Source: Fennellomyces sp. T-0311 (taxonomy: Eukaryota; Mucoromycota; Mucoromycetes; Mucorales; Lichtheimiaceae). Taken from it: a stretch of DNA of 64,000 bases. The notes below the pieces were generated by a model that saw only the letters and a program-made list of their open reading frames with translations, was not told the DNA's origin and made no database searches. Positions 23,963-35,424 of this stretch are shown one piece after another; the stretch's first letter is position 1, and each line of letters opens with the position of its first letter. Location: positions 310,001 to 374,000 of the forward strand of contig JALLLT010000031.1 of assembly GCA_025266875.1 (NCBI GenBank). The letters are read 5' to 3'. Both the position numbers and the translations under genes were made by a program.

Positions 23963-25047
23963 TTATTTATTACTACTCGCTCTTAAAGCTGGATGCCTCG
24001 CTACGTCGGAAAAGGAAACTTGTTTCAGCTTCATCTGCATATTTGTGGTCCCTTGCATCATATTACTTACGATTCCCAGCAACCCAACCACGCTCTTTGC
24101 GCCGAACTCCAGCATCGTACCCAACTGCCATGCCAATGCATTGTGAGCATCTTCCACGCTGCCTGCCGCTGTATCCCTCCCTTCCATACCTCTTTTTTGC
24201 CCGCTTCCACCTGCGCAACCTGCTCCAGACGACGGTCCAAGAAGCGGAACGTTTCGGCATAGTCAGCCGACCGGTCTTGAGTCATGAACAGTTCGGTGGA
24301 CGTGTACACCGCAGCCAACCCAGCCCGGTTTACATACCAATTGAACTACAACACGCATCACAGTTAATCGTCATATGTTACGACTAGCGCAGGTATTACA
24401 TCGGGGCTGCGGTCACCGGCGTGATAAAGCACATCGTCGACGAGTTCTGCAAGGTGAGTTACAGACATGGGAACATTCGACGGATGTGCCATAATCGCCA
24501 GCGCCTATAAACCAATCAGTTCCCTTCCTTCCTTTATTGACTTTTCATGCGTTTACCTCTGGCCATCGGGCAGCATAAGGTTTCATTAGCTCCAGACGCA
24601 GGGCAGTGTACTCCCTCACATATTCGCCAATGCTTTTTCTTTGTCCACACAAGCACTTAATAGGCCTTGGCAGAATAAAATAAATCATCCCATAGCTTAC
24701 TTTTGCTCCGTCTCTTGCTCGCGCGATTGTTGGATCAAAGCGACATGATCAAAGCGACATTTTCTCAAGAACGCGTCGACAAGACTCGCCTCGCCATGTT
24801 CAAAAACACCATGGGCTACTGAAGGGTATCCTAAGGCCTTTGCACCACGCACCATACTCTCCATGGACCAGCCATGCTGTGGAACAAAAGGCAGGGTGGC
24901 GTCTAACAAGGCCCTGGTCGGGTTACTGGAAACTCGTCAATATTTCCCGCTCTTTGTCGCTGAAATGTTGTTCATTCTTTACGTTTTGGCAGCCGTTGAC
25001 ATGCATCGTCTTGTTGTTGTAGCTAGGCGACGTGTTGAATGGAGCAT
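23963..25047 (-). CDS. COQ9: Ubiquinone biosynthesis protein COQ9
   Basis: Six exons (25047-24983, 24925-24701, 24638-24557, 24504-24400, 24345-24190, 24124-23963) give about 264 aa. The start MLHSTRRLATTTRR is a typical mitochondrial presequence. COQ9 landmarks follow: LLDATLPFVPQHGWS, GAKALGYPSVAHG, RWPEALAIM, LAELVDDVLYHAGDRSPD, FNWYVNR and TELFMTQDRS. COQ9 is a lipid-binding TetR-like protein of the inner-membrane CoQ synthome that assists COQ7. The C-terminus is uncertain: reading through gives GLLGIVSNMMQG and an end at 23963, while splicing a 52-bp GTAAGT...CAAG intron (24070-24019) would end the protein at 24001. Confidence 0.92.
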
Positions 25048-25202
25048 GGTGATAAAAAAAAGAAAAAAAAGTGGTTCGACTTGACAGCCTGGCAAGCGGG
25101 GTTTCTAAGGGCTTATGATGGCCCTTGCTCGGTGGGCGCGCTCCAAGTAACCGAAAGGTCTACGAAACCGGTCCGACCTTCTTTCCATATCCCTCGGCAA
25201 CC

Positions 25203-25929
25203 ATGGTAAGCAAAGCGATCATCGAACGGATGGATGGATGAACGGATGGATGATTTTTTAAAGTAGATGGATAGATATATTGACGAATATTTTTTTTTTT
25301 TTTTTTGCTGTTGTAAATAGGGTATCGACCTTAAGCACCACCACGTCAAGAACACCAACCGGACGGCTCCCAAATCCGAGAACGTGTACCAGCTCTTGTT
25401 GGTCAAGGCACGTTAATTTCCTTCATTCTAAAAAAAATGTCGAAATGAACGCAAAGTTAACATTAACTAATAGCTGTACCGTTTCCTTGCCCGCCGTACC
25501 GATGCCGACTTTAACAAGGTCGTCTTGAAGCGTCTCTTCATGTCCCGCATCAACCGTCCTCCCGTGACCGTGTCGCGCCTCGTCAAGAACGCTCAGGAAG
25601 GCAAGACTTTGGTTGTCGTTGGCACTGTCACCGATGACTCGCGTATCCTTGAGCTTCCCAAGCTTTCCGTTGCCGCTCTCCGTGTCACCAAGACTGCCAA
25701 GGCCCGTATCTTGAAGGCCGGCGGTGAGGTGTTGACCTTGGATCAGTTGGCTCTCCGTGCCCCCACCGGTTCCAACACTGTGTTGATCCGTGGTGCCAAG
25801 AACAGCCGTGAGTCGGTCAAGCACTTTGGCATGGGCCCCCACAAGAACAAGAAGCCCTTCGTTCGCAGCAAGGGCCGCAAGTTCGAACGTGCTCGTGGCA
25901 AGCGCCAGTCGCGCGGCTTCAAGGTCTAA
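25203..25929 (+). CDS. RPL18: 60S ribosomal protein eL18
   Basis: Exons 25203-25205, 25321-25407 and 25474-25929 give 181 aa. The protein reads [55 protein letters not shown] and ends SRGFKV, all diagnostic of eL18. The start codon stands alone in exon 1, directly before a 115-bp intron with a long T tract. Intron 2 (25408-25473) has a GC donor: the invariant LLVKLYRF segment forces AAG|GCACGT as the splice point, with TAATAG at the acceptor. eL18 lies on the solvent side of the large subunit. Wobble usage is strongly C-biased, as for eL31. Confidence 0.96.
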
Positions 25930-26049
25930 GTGGTTCGCCAATGTCAATAAATATTCGTTTGAAAATCCACTTTATTGAAATGCATTTTGCGCGGGCATTA
26001 AAACCCTGTGGCCTTTTTCCTTCTCTTCCTTCGACCCTCTTTACATAAT

Positions 26050-27299
26050 ATGGCTACCCGCAGCCGGACACTGTTGTTTTTGCAGTTTCGTAACTCCTAT
26101 GCACGAACATCATCAATCCACCCAACCTCGGGATCCGAGACCGAAGGCTTGATCGAAAGCTCGGATAGTGTGATAGAAATGTCGGTCCTTCCTCCACAAT
26201 GGTAAATGGACGAAAGTCTGTCTCTCTCTTTTTTTAAGGGAAAAAATACTCAATGCGAATCCCAGGGTCGACATTGTGGAAGAAGTAGACGAGACATTGG
26301 ATCAAGTCAAAGACAAGAGTACGTAATTGTTATGCAGAAGGCAACGCGTCGTAAAGCTCATCTGTTTTAAAGTTACTCGACTACAGGGCATGCATCGTAA
26401 ACACTTATTGCCTGGTTTCGACGACCGATCCTCCGATGAAGCAGCTATTGAACATCTCACGACAGAAATCACCAATGTATAAAGCACGGCACGTTTTCCC
26501 ATATATATGTGTGCTAACATGTGCTTCCATGCAGGAATTTTATCGTATCAAACGAGATATCCAACGAATTCACTCCATGGATCGTGCCGGCACGTCTGAA
26601 CAAGAGAGTTTAATGGCCCGCAACATCCAGACCAGCCTGGCAACCAAAGTACAAGAAGTCTCCACCTCGTTTCGAAAGATGCAATCCACTTATTTGCAAA
26701 GTAAGTGGGCTGCCGCTCTGTTAGGACCTGTGGAACATGCTGAGAAACTGGATAGAAATGCAAGGGCAGGAGAACCGCAAAGCTAACATTTTGGGTCTCG
26801 AGTCGAACCTAAGTAACGAGGCGGCCGAGCTTTTGCTGGACGAGGATGCACAGCTGGTGAGTAGGGTCATTTCTTGGCAAATCACGTGGCTCACAAGCAG
26901 GTGAAAAGGGCTTTACCGAATCGCAACTGGCTGTGATCGAGAGCAACGATGCCGTGATTGATCAGCGGGAACGAGAAATAAATCAGATCGCAAAGTCAAT
27001 ACACCAGTTAGCGGAAATCTTTCGTGATCTGCAGACGCTGGTTATTGATCAGGGCACACTATTGGATCGGATCGACTACAATATAGAACAGACGGCAGTG
27101 CAGGTCAAGGAAGCTACTGTACAGCTGGACAAGGTAAACGGCCCAATGCGTGCGAGTTAGAGGTGGGGGTGACACTTACGGAATGTCTTAGGGAGCAAAA
27201 TACCAAAGCAAAACGCGAAGACGCAAACTTATTCTACTGCTGATCCTAGTCATTTTCCTCCTAATCATGGCCTTGATTGCCAAGGCACACAAGTCATAA
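26050..27299 (+). CDS. TLG2: Syntaxin-16-type t-SNARE (TLG2)
   Basis: Seven exons (26050-26201, 26266-26318, 26373-26476, 26535-26700, 26756-26856, 26909-27133, 27192-27299) give 302 aa. The N-terminus MATRSRTLLFLQFRNSYART has the short-peptide motif Tlg2/syntaxin-16 uses to bind Vps45. An Habc-like helical region follows, then GFTESQLAVIESN and the Qa-SNARE motif with zero-layer glutamine in FRDLQTLVIDQGT-LLDRIDYNIEQ. A basic KTRRRK precedes a C-terminal hydrophobic anchor (LILLLILVIFLLIMALIA). It should act in endosome-to-trans-Golgi fusion. The acceptor at 26908 (AAAAG) is chosen because it restores GFTESQ, as in syntaxin 16. Confidence 0.94.
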
Positions 27300-27373
27300 T
27301 ACCACACTCGTTTTATATATATATATACAACATACACCATCGCCCAGTAATATATACAGCTTGAAACTTTATA

Positions 27374-28783
27374 TCAACGTAGCACCTTGAGAAGCAGCAA
27401 TTGACATTGACCTGGCCGGAGCATAATGCTATACGAGCCGGCATACCTTCCTAGATTCTCGCCCGTCCAAGCGTCCTTGGCCTCGACTTCCTCGACGCCA
27501 ATCTCTTCGAAATCAACTCGAACTTCGCGACTGAGGCCGAGCATGAAGGGGTATACGTGCGCATTGAACAGGCCCACGCACAAACGACTGTCCGGCAGCC
27601 GTTTCCACCAGACTTGCTTCCGATTAATCCATGCGTTCCCGGACCCAATAGGTCGGGCAATGATTCCGCTTGAATGAATATCCAAGATCACCGGATGATT
27701 GAGCAGCGCCAGATACTTTTGCGGCAGCTTGCGAGGGTCTGCGCCGATGCAAAACACCGAACTGACCAAGGCCCAGAAGCTGATATATGACATCCGAATA
27801 TCGTCGTTATCCAGTCCATCGACGCACTTGCCATCGACTGTCATACCGACCAACACAACATCCAAATCAATGAAAAAGTTCCGCCCGGCGATGGGCTTGT
27901 CACACCATTTGGCTGCGTACGCCATCCGCTGAAACACTCGATGCGACGTTGTCATGGATTTCGAGCTGTAACTTTCGATATCAATGTACACTCGAGCGCC
28001 GTTTGCCAGCTCAATCCAATCTTCGGCATAGTCTGGATCCAATCCCCACGATAACTCGATCCAAATCCTATGCTTGGAAAACGCGTTCTTCATCATGCGC
28101 AAGCATGCACGCGTATCCACGTCCGGCTCGTCATTGTTGGGTCCGCATCCATCAATCTTGACATAGCCCACCTTCCACTCCGCAAACAGATCCGCAATCG
28201 AGTCGTAGTATGCTTGGACATGCGCGTTGTGTTCATCCGGCATAAATGTCGCTCCCTTGAATAGATTGCCCTGCTTTTTTTGTTTGACTAGATCACCAAT
28301 CACGATATTGGTGTTTTTGATGGTCTTGTCCAATGCTTCGGCTCGAATCCCGGGCAGCATATACAGTCCAAGTTTTTGATGGTTTTTTGCCAAGTGATCT
28401 GATAATGCCCGGAGTCCGCTGGGAAAGAGGTCTTTTCGGTATGTCCATCGACCATATTCGTCGCACGTTTCGGACCAACCGGAATCAAGGTTGATGTATT
28501 CGTATTGAGGCATTTTGCGTTTCATTTCGTTGGAAATGTCACGTAACGATGTTTCATTGAACCTATGTATTAAGTCGTTTGGCAACAATGTCACTTTTCT
28601 TTTTTTATTTTACCATGGATTTATATGCCGTCCGCCGTATCCGTCAACATCGTCGAGAATTTGTGTGGACCAAGTCGAAAACCCCAATAACGGTTTACTT
28701 GCCCATGCACTACATCAAATGCATGTTTAATTTAGACGACGACCGGATACATTGTCGAATATCATGATCTATTACTTCGACAT
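27374..28783 (-). CDS. GH27-like alpha-galactosidase, apparently cytosolic
   Basis: Exons 28783-28776, 28709-28614 and 28562-27374 give 430 aa. Exon 1 codes only MS plus two bases. GH27-like motifs: PLLGFSTWST (usually MGWNSW) near residue 10, YEYINLDSGW near 65, KLGLYMLPGI, and VKIDGCGP, whose Asp fits the catalytic nucleophile of KYDNC in family members; a second acid is likely in the WIELSWGLDPD region or downstream. A C-terminal beta domain follows. Unlike most fungal alpha-galactosidases there is no signal peptide, and the substrate-binding segments are diverged, so substrate specificity is uncertain. The gene converges with TLG2 with only 74 bp between stops. Confidence 0.85.
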
Positions 28784-29859
28784 GCCAAGGAGAGAAGTAC
28801 AAAAAGGAAGGGGCTGTGCCTTTTACCCGACCAAATCAAACTCTGTTGCCGTACAGTTTGACACATTCAGCCAAACCCTGGATCTGACTATTTTACTAGA
28901 CTGTCTAGAACGTTGCACATGTGTTCCGAAATGACGTTCGGCCCCACACTTTTAGGTTGCAACCTTGAGTGTCCTTGGTTGCTACCACGGTATGTAGCTG
29001 CTACCATGACACCAGCCTTAAAAGCTGTCAACGGTAATCCACTATGCAGATTCCTGGTGGTCGGATCAAGCTCACCGTTGTACACAGTTGCCATTCAGTG
29101 ATACGGGCCTCAATCGTACATACGTAGCATCTAATAAGAGCCAAAGGCACCATCGATTGAAAAGAGAGTCTATGTATGCATACAGTATTTCGTCGAGATA
29201 GTTTTCTATAGTAATTCATGTGTTACTATTGACGTATACGCAAAGCAAGATTTTATGCAGTAGACCCTGAAAAGAAAGGAGCTCATAGCCAAAGATCCGA
29301 AATCCATAAAACGGGGTTACGCATCGGCCAAAGCTTTGACGATGTATGCAGTTGCCAGGGCGCTCTTCACAATTATGCACAGCAAATCGATCATTCGACT
29401 TGATCCGGTTTCTATCTACTGTTCCATTCTTTTTATGACAAATGCTTCATAATGGTTTACTTTCATGATGCTGCGTTTATATATGACTGAGTTTCCTGAG
29501 CCATGCTCGACAGGTAACAGTACAAGCGTAGCTGCGTTGACATTATTCCATCCGCTTCCATCTATTCATCAGCGGAACGACTTTTCACAAGCTCGGATGC
29601 GCTTCAAACGAAACACCAGAGGTTTGAAGGCCATTGATCTTGGAGCGATATACTGAGACTTCCTGAAGCACTATGGACGACCACGAGGCTATTGTTATGA
29701 CGGCTAACAACAATGCATGCAAGGTCGATGCTTATTTAGTGTTTAAAAAGCCGGAGTCAAAGTCACGGATTTTTGGACTCGAAAAAAAAAAGACACAGAG
29801 TTTAGGCCCCTTGTCATCGTCTCTTTGGTTTACCATAAAAAAACAATAATTGATTGACC
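28784..29859. other. Divergent intergenic region (GH27 gene / TOM70)
   Basis: About 1.08 kb. Several short open frames on both strands lack starts, introns or family similarity and are not annotated. It should contain both promoters. Nothing else was recognised. Confidence 0.5.
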
Positions 29860-30222
29860 ATGGCAGCCTCCGACAACAATGCTGTTTCTGCATCCGAGCG
29901 CATGAAGCGTTTCTTGGAGGATAAAGACTGGAAGTTCTATTGTGCTGTTGCTGCCGGTGTTGCGGCCGCCGGTGCTGGAGCTTACTACCTTACTTCCTCG
30001 TCGGGTGGCAAGAAGAAGCCCAAGCAGCAAAAGCGTGAAGTGAAAAAGAAGCAAGAAGAACCTGGTAAAAGAAAATGTTTTCGCTTTTATCCATTAGCAC
30101 AATTTAACCTTGAGAAAAAAGCCAAAGCTTCTGCTCCCGCGACCGCTTCTGACAGCAATGCCAACACTGCTGAACAGTACGAAAGTATGACTGACGAAGC
30201 TATTGCTGCTCTTTCCACCGAG

Positions 30223-30257
<35 letters not shown>

Positions 30258-32129
30258 CTAGAATGTGAGGACATGTGCTAACAAAAGATGGCTGTTTAGA
30301 AACGCGCAGAAGCAGCACAGACGTTAAAGGCCAAGGGCAACAGTTTGTTTACTGGAAAGAATTACGAAGAGGCCGTTCGATTGTACACGCAGGCCATTCG
30401 TTTCAAGGCGGACGCCATCTTTTTCGCCAACCGTGCGGCGTGTTTCGCCAATCTTGGAAAGCAGGATAACGTGATTGAGGATTGCAACTCGGCTCTCAAG
30501 CTGGACCCCGTCTATGTCAAGGCCCTCAATCGACGCGCATTGGCCTTTGAAAAGAAGGGTGAATTGACAAACTCCTTGTACGGTAAGTCTCATCTCCGGC
30601 GCGCGCTGCACGATGAAACTGAACGGAGGGTAATAGACTACACCTGTGTTTGCATTCTCGATGGATTCAGAAACGAAAGTGCTGCCAAGTCCATGGAGCG
30701 CCTGTTGAAGCGCGTTGCCGAGGATAGGGCTCAGGAGATCATGAAGGTATGCCATTTAAACACGTGAGAAAAGAAAGGGTGGAATGAAGCTAAGGATGCT
30801 TCTAGGTCAAGAAGCCTCGTCTTCCTTCATCCACGTTTGTCAACGCCTACTTTGAATCGTTCCGTCCAGGTACAAAACAGAAAGAGCCGAATTGCAGCGT
30901 TGATCACTGATATCGATGCCACTGTAGTGAACTTGGACTTGCCCGCGACCGAGGATCTGTCCACTGGCGATGGGCACTTTGCCAAGGCGTACCGTGCTGT
31001 CAAGGCAAAGGAATTCAATGAGGCTTTGGAAGCATGTGAAAAGGCCGTGGAACTGGGATGTTCGCCGAAATACCTGGCCTATGCTTTGAACTTGCTGGGT
31101 ACCTTTAACTTTTTGAAGGGCGATAACCAGAATGCGCTCGACTGCTTGAACAAGTCCATCGAGGCTGATGCCAAGTTTGTGCAGAGTTACATCAAGCGCT
31201 CCAGTCTTTACATGGAGCAAAGTAAGCACGGGATTTAGAAGGAGAGAGGAACAGGTGGACTTATGAAGGAGTAGGTGACATTGCCAACGCTTACAAGCAG
31301 TTTGACGATGCCATTGCGATCAACCCAAGCGACCCTGATGTGTACTACCACAGAGGCCAAGGTAAAAGAGCGTTTTTGTGTGTGAAGCAGGAAGACTAAC
31401 GCACCGGAATAGTCAACTACATCAGCGGCAACTTTGATGCTGCCGCAAAGGATTATGCCGAAAGCTTAAAGTTGGACGATTCGTTTGTGTTCGCCCATAT
31501 CCAATTGGGCGTAGTTCAGTACAAGCTGGGCTCCATCTCATCTGCCATGTCGACGTTCAACAACACTTTGAAAAAGTTCCCTCAGTCGGCTGACGTACAG
31601 AACTATTACGGTGAATTGCTTGTGGATCAACAAAAGGTTGCCGAAGCTATTGAATCATTTGGCAAGGCCATTGAGTTGGATCCCAAGAACCCGCTTCCTT
31701 ACATCAACAAGGCCATGCTGATGTATCAAGCTATGGGTGATGCCAATGAAGCTATTAACCTTTGCAAGAAGGCCTTGGAGTGTAAGATCCTTTTTACTTT
31801 TTGGTTCTGTTCAAATGGATGGCTTTGCTAACGTGTATCCCCCCAGTTGATCCTGCATGCGATGCTGCTGTTGCATCGTTGGCGCAGATTCTTCTCGAGT
31901 TGGGCAAGGCTGACGAAGCTTTGCAATACTACGAGACTGCCATTGAATTGGCACGGACGCAACCTGAATTGGAGCATGCCATTTCGTATGTCGAAGCGAC
32001 AAAGACACAAATCAGGTATAGTGTCGACAACGGCTGAGGTGACGGGACTAAACAATGGCTCGCTGTAGATTCGCAAAAGAATATCCCGAAGCCGCGCAGA
32101 AGCTTCGAGGCTCCAGAGGAGGATTGTAA
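29860..32129 (+). CDS. TOM70: Mitochondrial import receptor TOM70
   Basis: Ten exons (29860-30064, 30122-30222, 30300-30582, 30637-30746, 30806-30869, 30928-31221, 31275-31361, 31413-31781, 31847-32015, 32069-32129) give 580 aa. A membrane anchor (about 25-47, Ala/Gly-rich then YYL) is followed by a Lys-rich linker and TPR repeats. The N-terminal TPR clamp is clear: [27 protein letters not shown] and [11 protein letters not shown]. The TOM70-specific [15 protein letters not shown] and [10 protein letters not shown] come next, then the C-terminal TPRs that receive carrier-type preproteins. The protein sits in the outer membrane and takes substrates from Hsp70/Hsp90. Intron 1 could be misread as coding because it almost stays open. 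Confidence 0.96.
30227..30254 (+). repeat. GA dinucleotide repeat inside TOM70 intron 2
   Basis: About 28 bp of (GA)n begins 4 nt after the GTAAGA donor of TOM70 intron 2. Length change here would not alter the protein but could affect donor use. Confidence 0.8.
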
Positions 32130-33102
32130 AACGGCGTTTATATTTCCCGGTCGCCAGTGCAAATGTGTTCATAGAGACAAAATACGCAAAAGTCGCTTAC
32201 CCGTGTTTTAATTATATTCACAAAACCCCAAACAAAGAAACCATGTGTGTATACAAGCTACCCCACGCACAGTGACCCTGAGCAACATTTTGTATCTCCG
32301 CTTGTTTTAGGGCAACGTGGCAACGTGATGCAATGATTCTTTTCTGTTCCAAAAAGTCATTTGCGACCCTGAATTAAGGCTTTGTTTGTGTCGACCCAAC
32401 CGCTGCTAATAAAAGGAGGCCGCCTTTCTTAGGTTGCGGAAGAAAAGAGAGAGCAAGATGACAAAGGGAAAGATCCATCTCTGTGGCCATCTGAATGCTA
32501 TCTCTCTCTCTCACAACCTTGGTCGGGGGATATCGGTTTGACGATCTCGCTACTGCGGGTATCCATTCCTTATGCCACCCTCCTAAACGCGGTGATCCGG
32601 CCGAAGAATCGCCACGGCGTGCTGCTTGCCGGCCAGTCTGTCGATTTGGATCGTAAGAGAAAAGGAGAGAGATTGGGAAAGGGGTCCCACATTCTTTTTG
32701 TCAGTGAGAATGAAAAATCTGATACGGGCTTGTGTTACACACGCGAAAAAAAACCGAGTCAAGAATCCAGCTGTGCAACTTTGAAAAGGCGAGAGGGTGG
32801 GCCAAGTGGGGAGGGAGGCACGGCGTCGACGGGGGAAGGCATGGGACGTGGAAGGGTGGGTGGGCGCGCGCACGGACAATATATTATGCTTTCGAGAGTG
32901 AAAGAGAAAAGCATAGGTGCGGACACTCGGGCGGCGAGTGCAAGTGCCGTTGATGATGTGCTTATCAGATCTCATTGGCTGCCAGTAATCATCGACCCCC
33001 CCCCGTCATATCGGATTGGACAAGTGGGGGTCACAACAAAATAAAAGGCCGCTTGAATCCCACACAACCCACTTCCACTCTCTTTTCTCCACTCCACACA
33101 CA
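32130..33102. other. Promoter region of the Fe-S scaffold gene
   Basis: About 970 bp between TOM70 and the ISU gene. It contains G-rich and purine-rich tracts (for example 32790-32880) and an inverted CCAAT (ATTGG) near 32975. A long open frame at 32538-33044 is not supported. A TA-rich AAAATAAAAGG precedes the ISU transcript. No RNA gene was seen. Confidence 0.5.
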
Positions 33103-33750
33103 ATGTTGCGAAACACTTTGACCACTTTGAGCCGATCTACTCAAGCCATTCACCGCCCATTGTCCACCACCGGCGTCCGCTTCTACCACGAGAAGGTAAC
33201 AGCCCACACCGGTTCAAACCGGGGCCACAAACAGCCTTTTTAAACGAAAGCCATTTTGATAATAGGTTTTGGATCACTACAGCAACCCTCGCAACGTCGG
33301 CTCGTTCCCAAAGGGCTCGCAAGACGTTGGAACCGGTCTTGTGGGTGCGCCCGCCTGCGGTGATGTCATGAAATTACAAATCAAGGTCGATGAAGAGTCG
33401 GGCAAAATCGTGGACGTCAAGTTCAAGACGTTTGGTTGCGGCTCTGCGATCGCTTCGTCCAGCTTCATGACAGAGCGTGTCCGCGGCATGACACTTGAGG
33501 AGGCTGGTAAGATCAAGAACACAGAGATCGCAAAGGAACTGTGCTTGCCACCGGTCAAGTTGCACTGCTCCAGTACGTATACAACCGTCAAATCAAATGT
33601 AGACTTTTGCTGACTAAGATGCGTGTAGTGCTTGCGGAGGATGCCATCAAGTCGGCCATTAAGGATTACAAGAGCAAGCGTCTGACCACGGCTGCTGCTG
33701 CTGCTGCTGCGTCGGCGGGAGGATCATCCTCGGCCCAAGCGACTGCTTAA
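33103..33750 (+). CDS. ISU1: Mitochondrial iron-sulfur cluster scaffold (ISU type)
   Basis: Exons 33103-33195, 33266-33572 and 33629-33750 give 173 aa. A presequence (MLRNTLTTLSRSTQ) is followed by VLDHYSNPRNVGS and the three conserved cysteines in APACGDVMKLQI, FKTFGCGSAIASSS and PPVKLHCS, and by the LPPVK sequence bound by the Hsp70 chaperone. [2Fe-2S] clusters are built on this scaffold with the Nfs1-Isd11 desulfurase and frataxin. After the conserved core the protein has an extra tail of about 25 residues made of Ala, Ser and Gly, longer than usual. Intron 2 splits the codon just after the third Cys region. Confidence 0.97.
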
Positions 33751-34149
33751 ATGTCCTTAATTTATGAGAGAAAAAAAAAACTTGCCGTTCCCCGCCCCCT
33801 TCCTCTGTCCCATCAGCATCGCACATCCACCACACTCACACACACACACTCACACACCAACCATCATATATATATATACAACATCTTTCTAAGCATGGAT
33901 CGTGTTCTAATGTACCATTTTGCGTCATCCCCTTGTCAGCTGACACTCTTGTACCTAACCCTCCCACAATAAAATTAAAAAAGTGAAAGAAACACGATGC
34001 GGCATAAGGCGTGCGTTGCGGAGTCTCGCATTTTTTGGCGTGAGCTGCTTGTACTGAAGCCAAAACGCAACTCCCTGTTTTTTCCCTTTCCAGCTCTCTT
34101 CTTCTCGCTTCCCAACACTTTCGGGCATTTACTCCCCTCCGCATATACC
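33751..34149. other. Spacer between ISU scaffold and SLC35-like genes
   Basis: About 400 bp with a poly-A/purine tract, a CA repeat near 33835-33850 and a short TA repeat near 33866. No coding signal. Confidence 0.5.
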
Positions 34150-35404
34150 ATGGGCACCGTATATACCCTTTTTCTGACACTGGGTCTGCTCGCCTCTGGT
34201 ACGGTGCCATGTCAAAGCCGCCCGCCGGTTTGACTAACCTCCCTATGTGTTTCAGGCGTTTCTATACCACTTATTTTGACCTTTCAGAATCACCAGCCGG
34301 TGAATCAGGCCACCAATGACCCTCCTGAGTACTTTGCACAGCCGCTGCTGCAGACCGCCATGATATTCCTGGGAGAAATTGTGTGTATCCTGGTGATCCA
34401 GTTAGCAAGCAAGACGCCTGCGCTCCTGGACCGATCACTCCTGCAAGCCGTCGCACCACAGCAACAGCAACAGCCGCAGACGTCGCCGGGCTACGGCGAC
34501 CATCCCGACTGGGCGGCGGCGACACGGTCAAGCAACTGGGCGCTTATCTGGTTTATTGTGCCAAGTGCGTGCGATCTGATTGCCACCACGGTAAATAAAC
34601 ATACGACTTTTGGCGAGACGCTGGCTAATATATTGGGCAATTATTAGTTGATGAATCTGGGCATGATATACAGCACTGCTTCGATCTTCCAGATGGTGCG
34701 AAGCAGTATTGTGGGATTCTCTGCCATCTTTAGTTTGATTTTCTTATCACGACGATTTTTGGGATATGAATGGGGAGCCGTGGCTGCGATTCTCATCGGT
34801 ACGACGCTTGTATGCATGCAAGACGACTGGGTCGGGCCGGCCTACCTGTGCGTTGCCCAGCTCTTCGTCGCTGGCCAGTTCGTTCTGGAGGAGTTTTTGA
34901 TGGACCGTTTCCGCCTGCACCCTCTCAAGGCCATGGGCATCGAGGGCGCGTTCGGCACCGTGCTGCTGGTCATCGCTATGGCCGTCGCCGTGTTTGCGGA
35001 CATTGGCCATATGCGCCAGGGTGTTGTGCAACTCTTTGATGCATACGTTTTGTGGCAGTCGGCGCTGGTCTTGGCCCTGATGGTCGCCTTGTTCAACTTC
35101 TTTGGCCTGGCTGTAAGCACGCCCGTCGGAGTGCCCGGGCGGAGTGTCATTGACACTTTAAGGTAATTTTCGTTTCACAATAACATCAAGTGGTGTGTGT
35201 GTCGCTCATGTATTGCCCTGCAGAACCATTCTTATCTGGGTCATTGCCATCCACTACGGCTGGGACGCCTTCTCATGGACCCAGCTCGCCGGCTTCGTGG
35301 TGCTGGTCCTCGGCGTGTTTGTCTTCAACGGCGTGTTTTCGTGGGTGTGGCATCATGCGGGCGGACATGCAAGAACGGGCGAATCGGCGCCGTTGCTATC
35401 ATAA
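34150..35404 (+). CDS. SLC35F6-like transporter, DMT superfamily
   Basis: Exons 34150-34198, 34256-34590, 34648-35162 and 35224-35404 give 359 aa. Nine to ten hydrophobic helices span the protein, starting with the TLFLTLGLLASG helix, and the family-typical segments PSACDLIATTLMNLGMIY, SIFQMVRSSIVGFSAIFS and QLFVAGQFVLEEFLM match SLC35F6/C2orf18 proteins. These membrane proteins are linked to lysosome or mitochondria in animals; the substrate is not established. A Gln/Pro-rich cytosolic loop lies at about 95-115. The C-terminus ends ESAPLLS, a possible acidic dileucine-like sorting signal (inference). Confidence 0.92.
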
Positions 35405-35424
35405 ATATTCCCTAAATATAAAGT

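Noticed and set aside
32538..33044. 168-codon open frame upstream of the ISU gene
   Set aside because: Purine-rich, low-complexity product, overlapping an equally long frame on the other strand, in a region that should be promoter. No family similarity.
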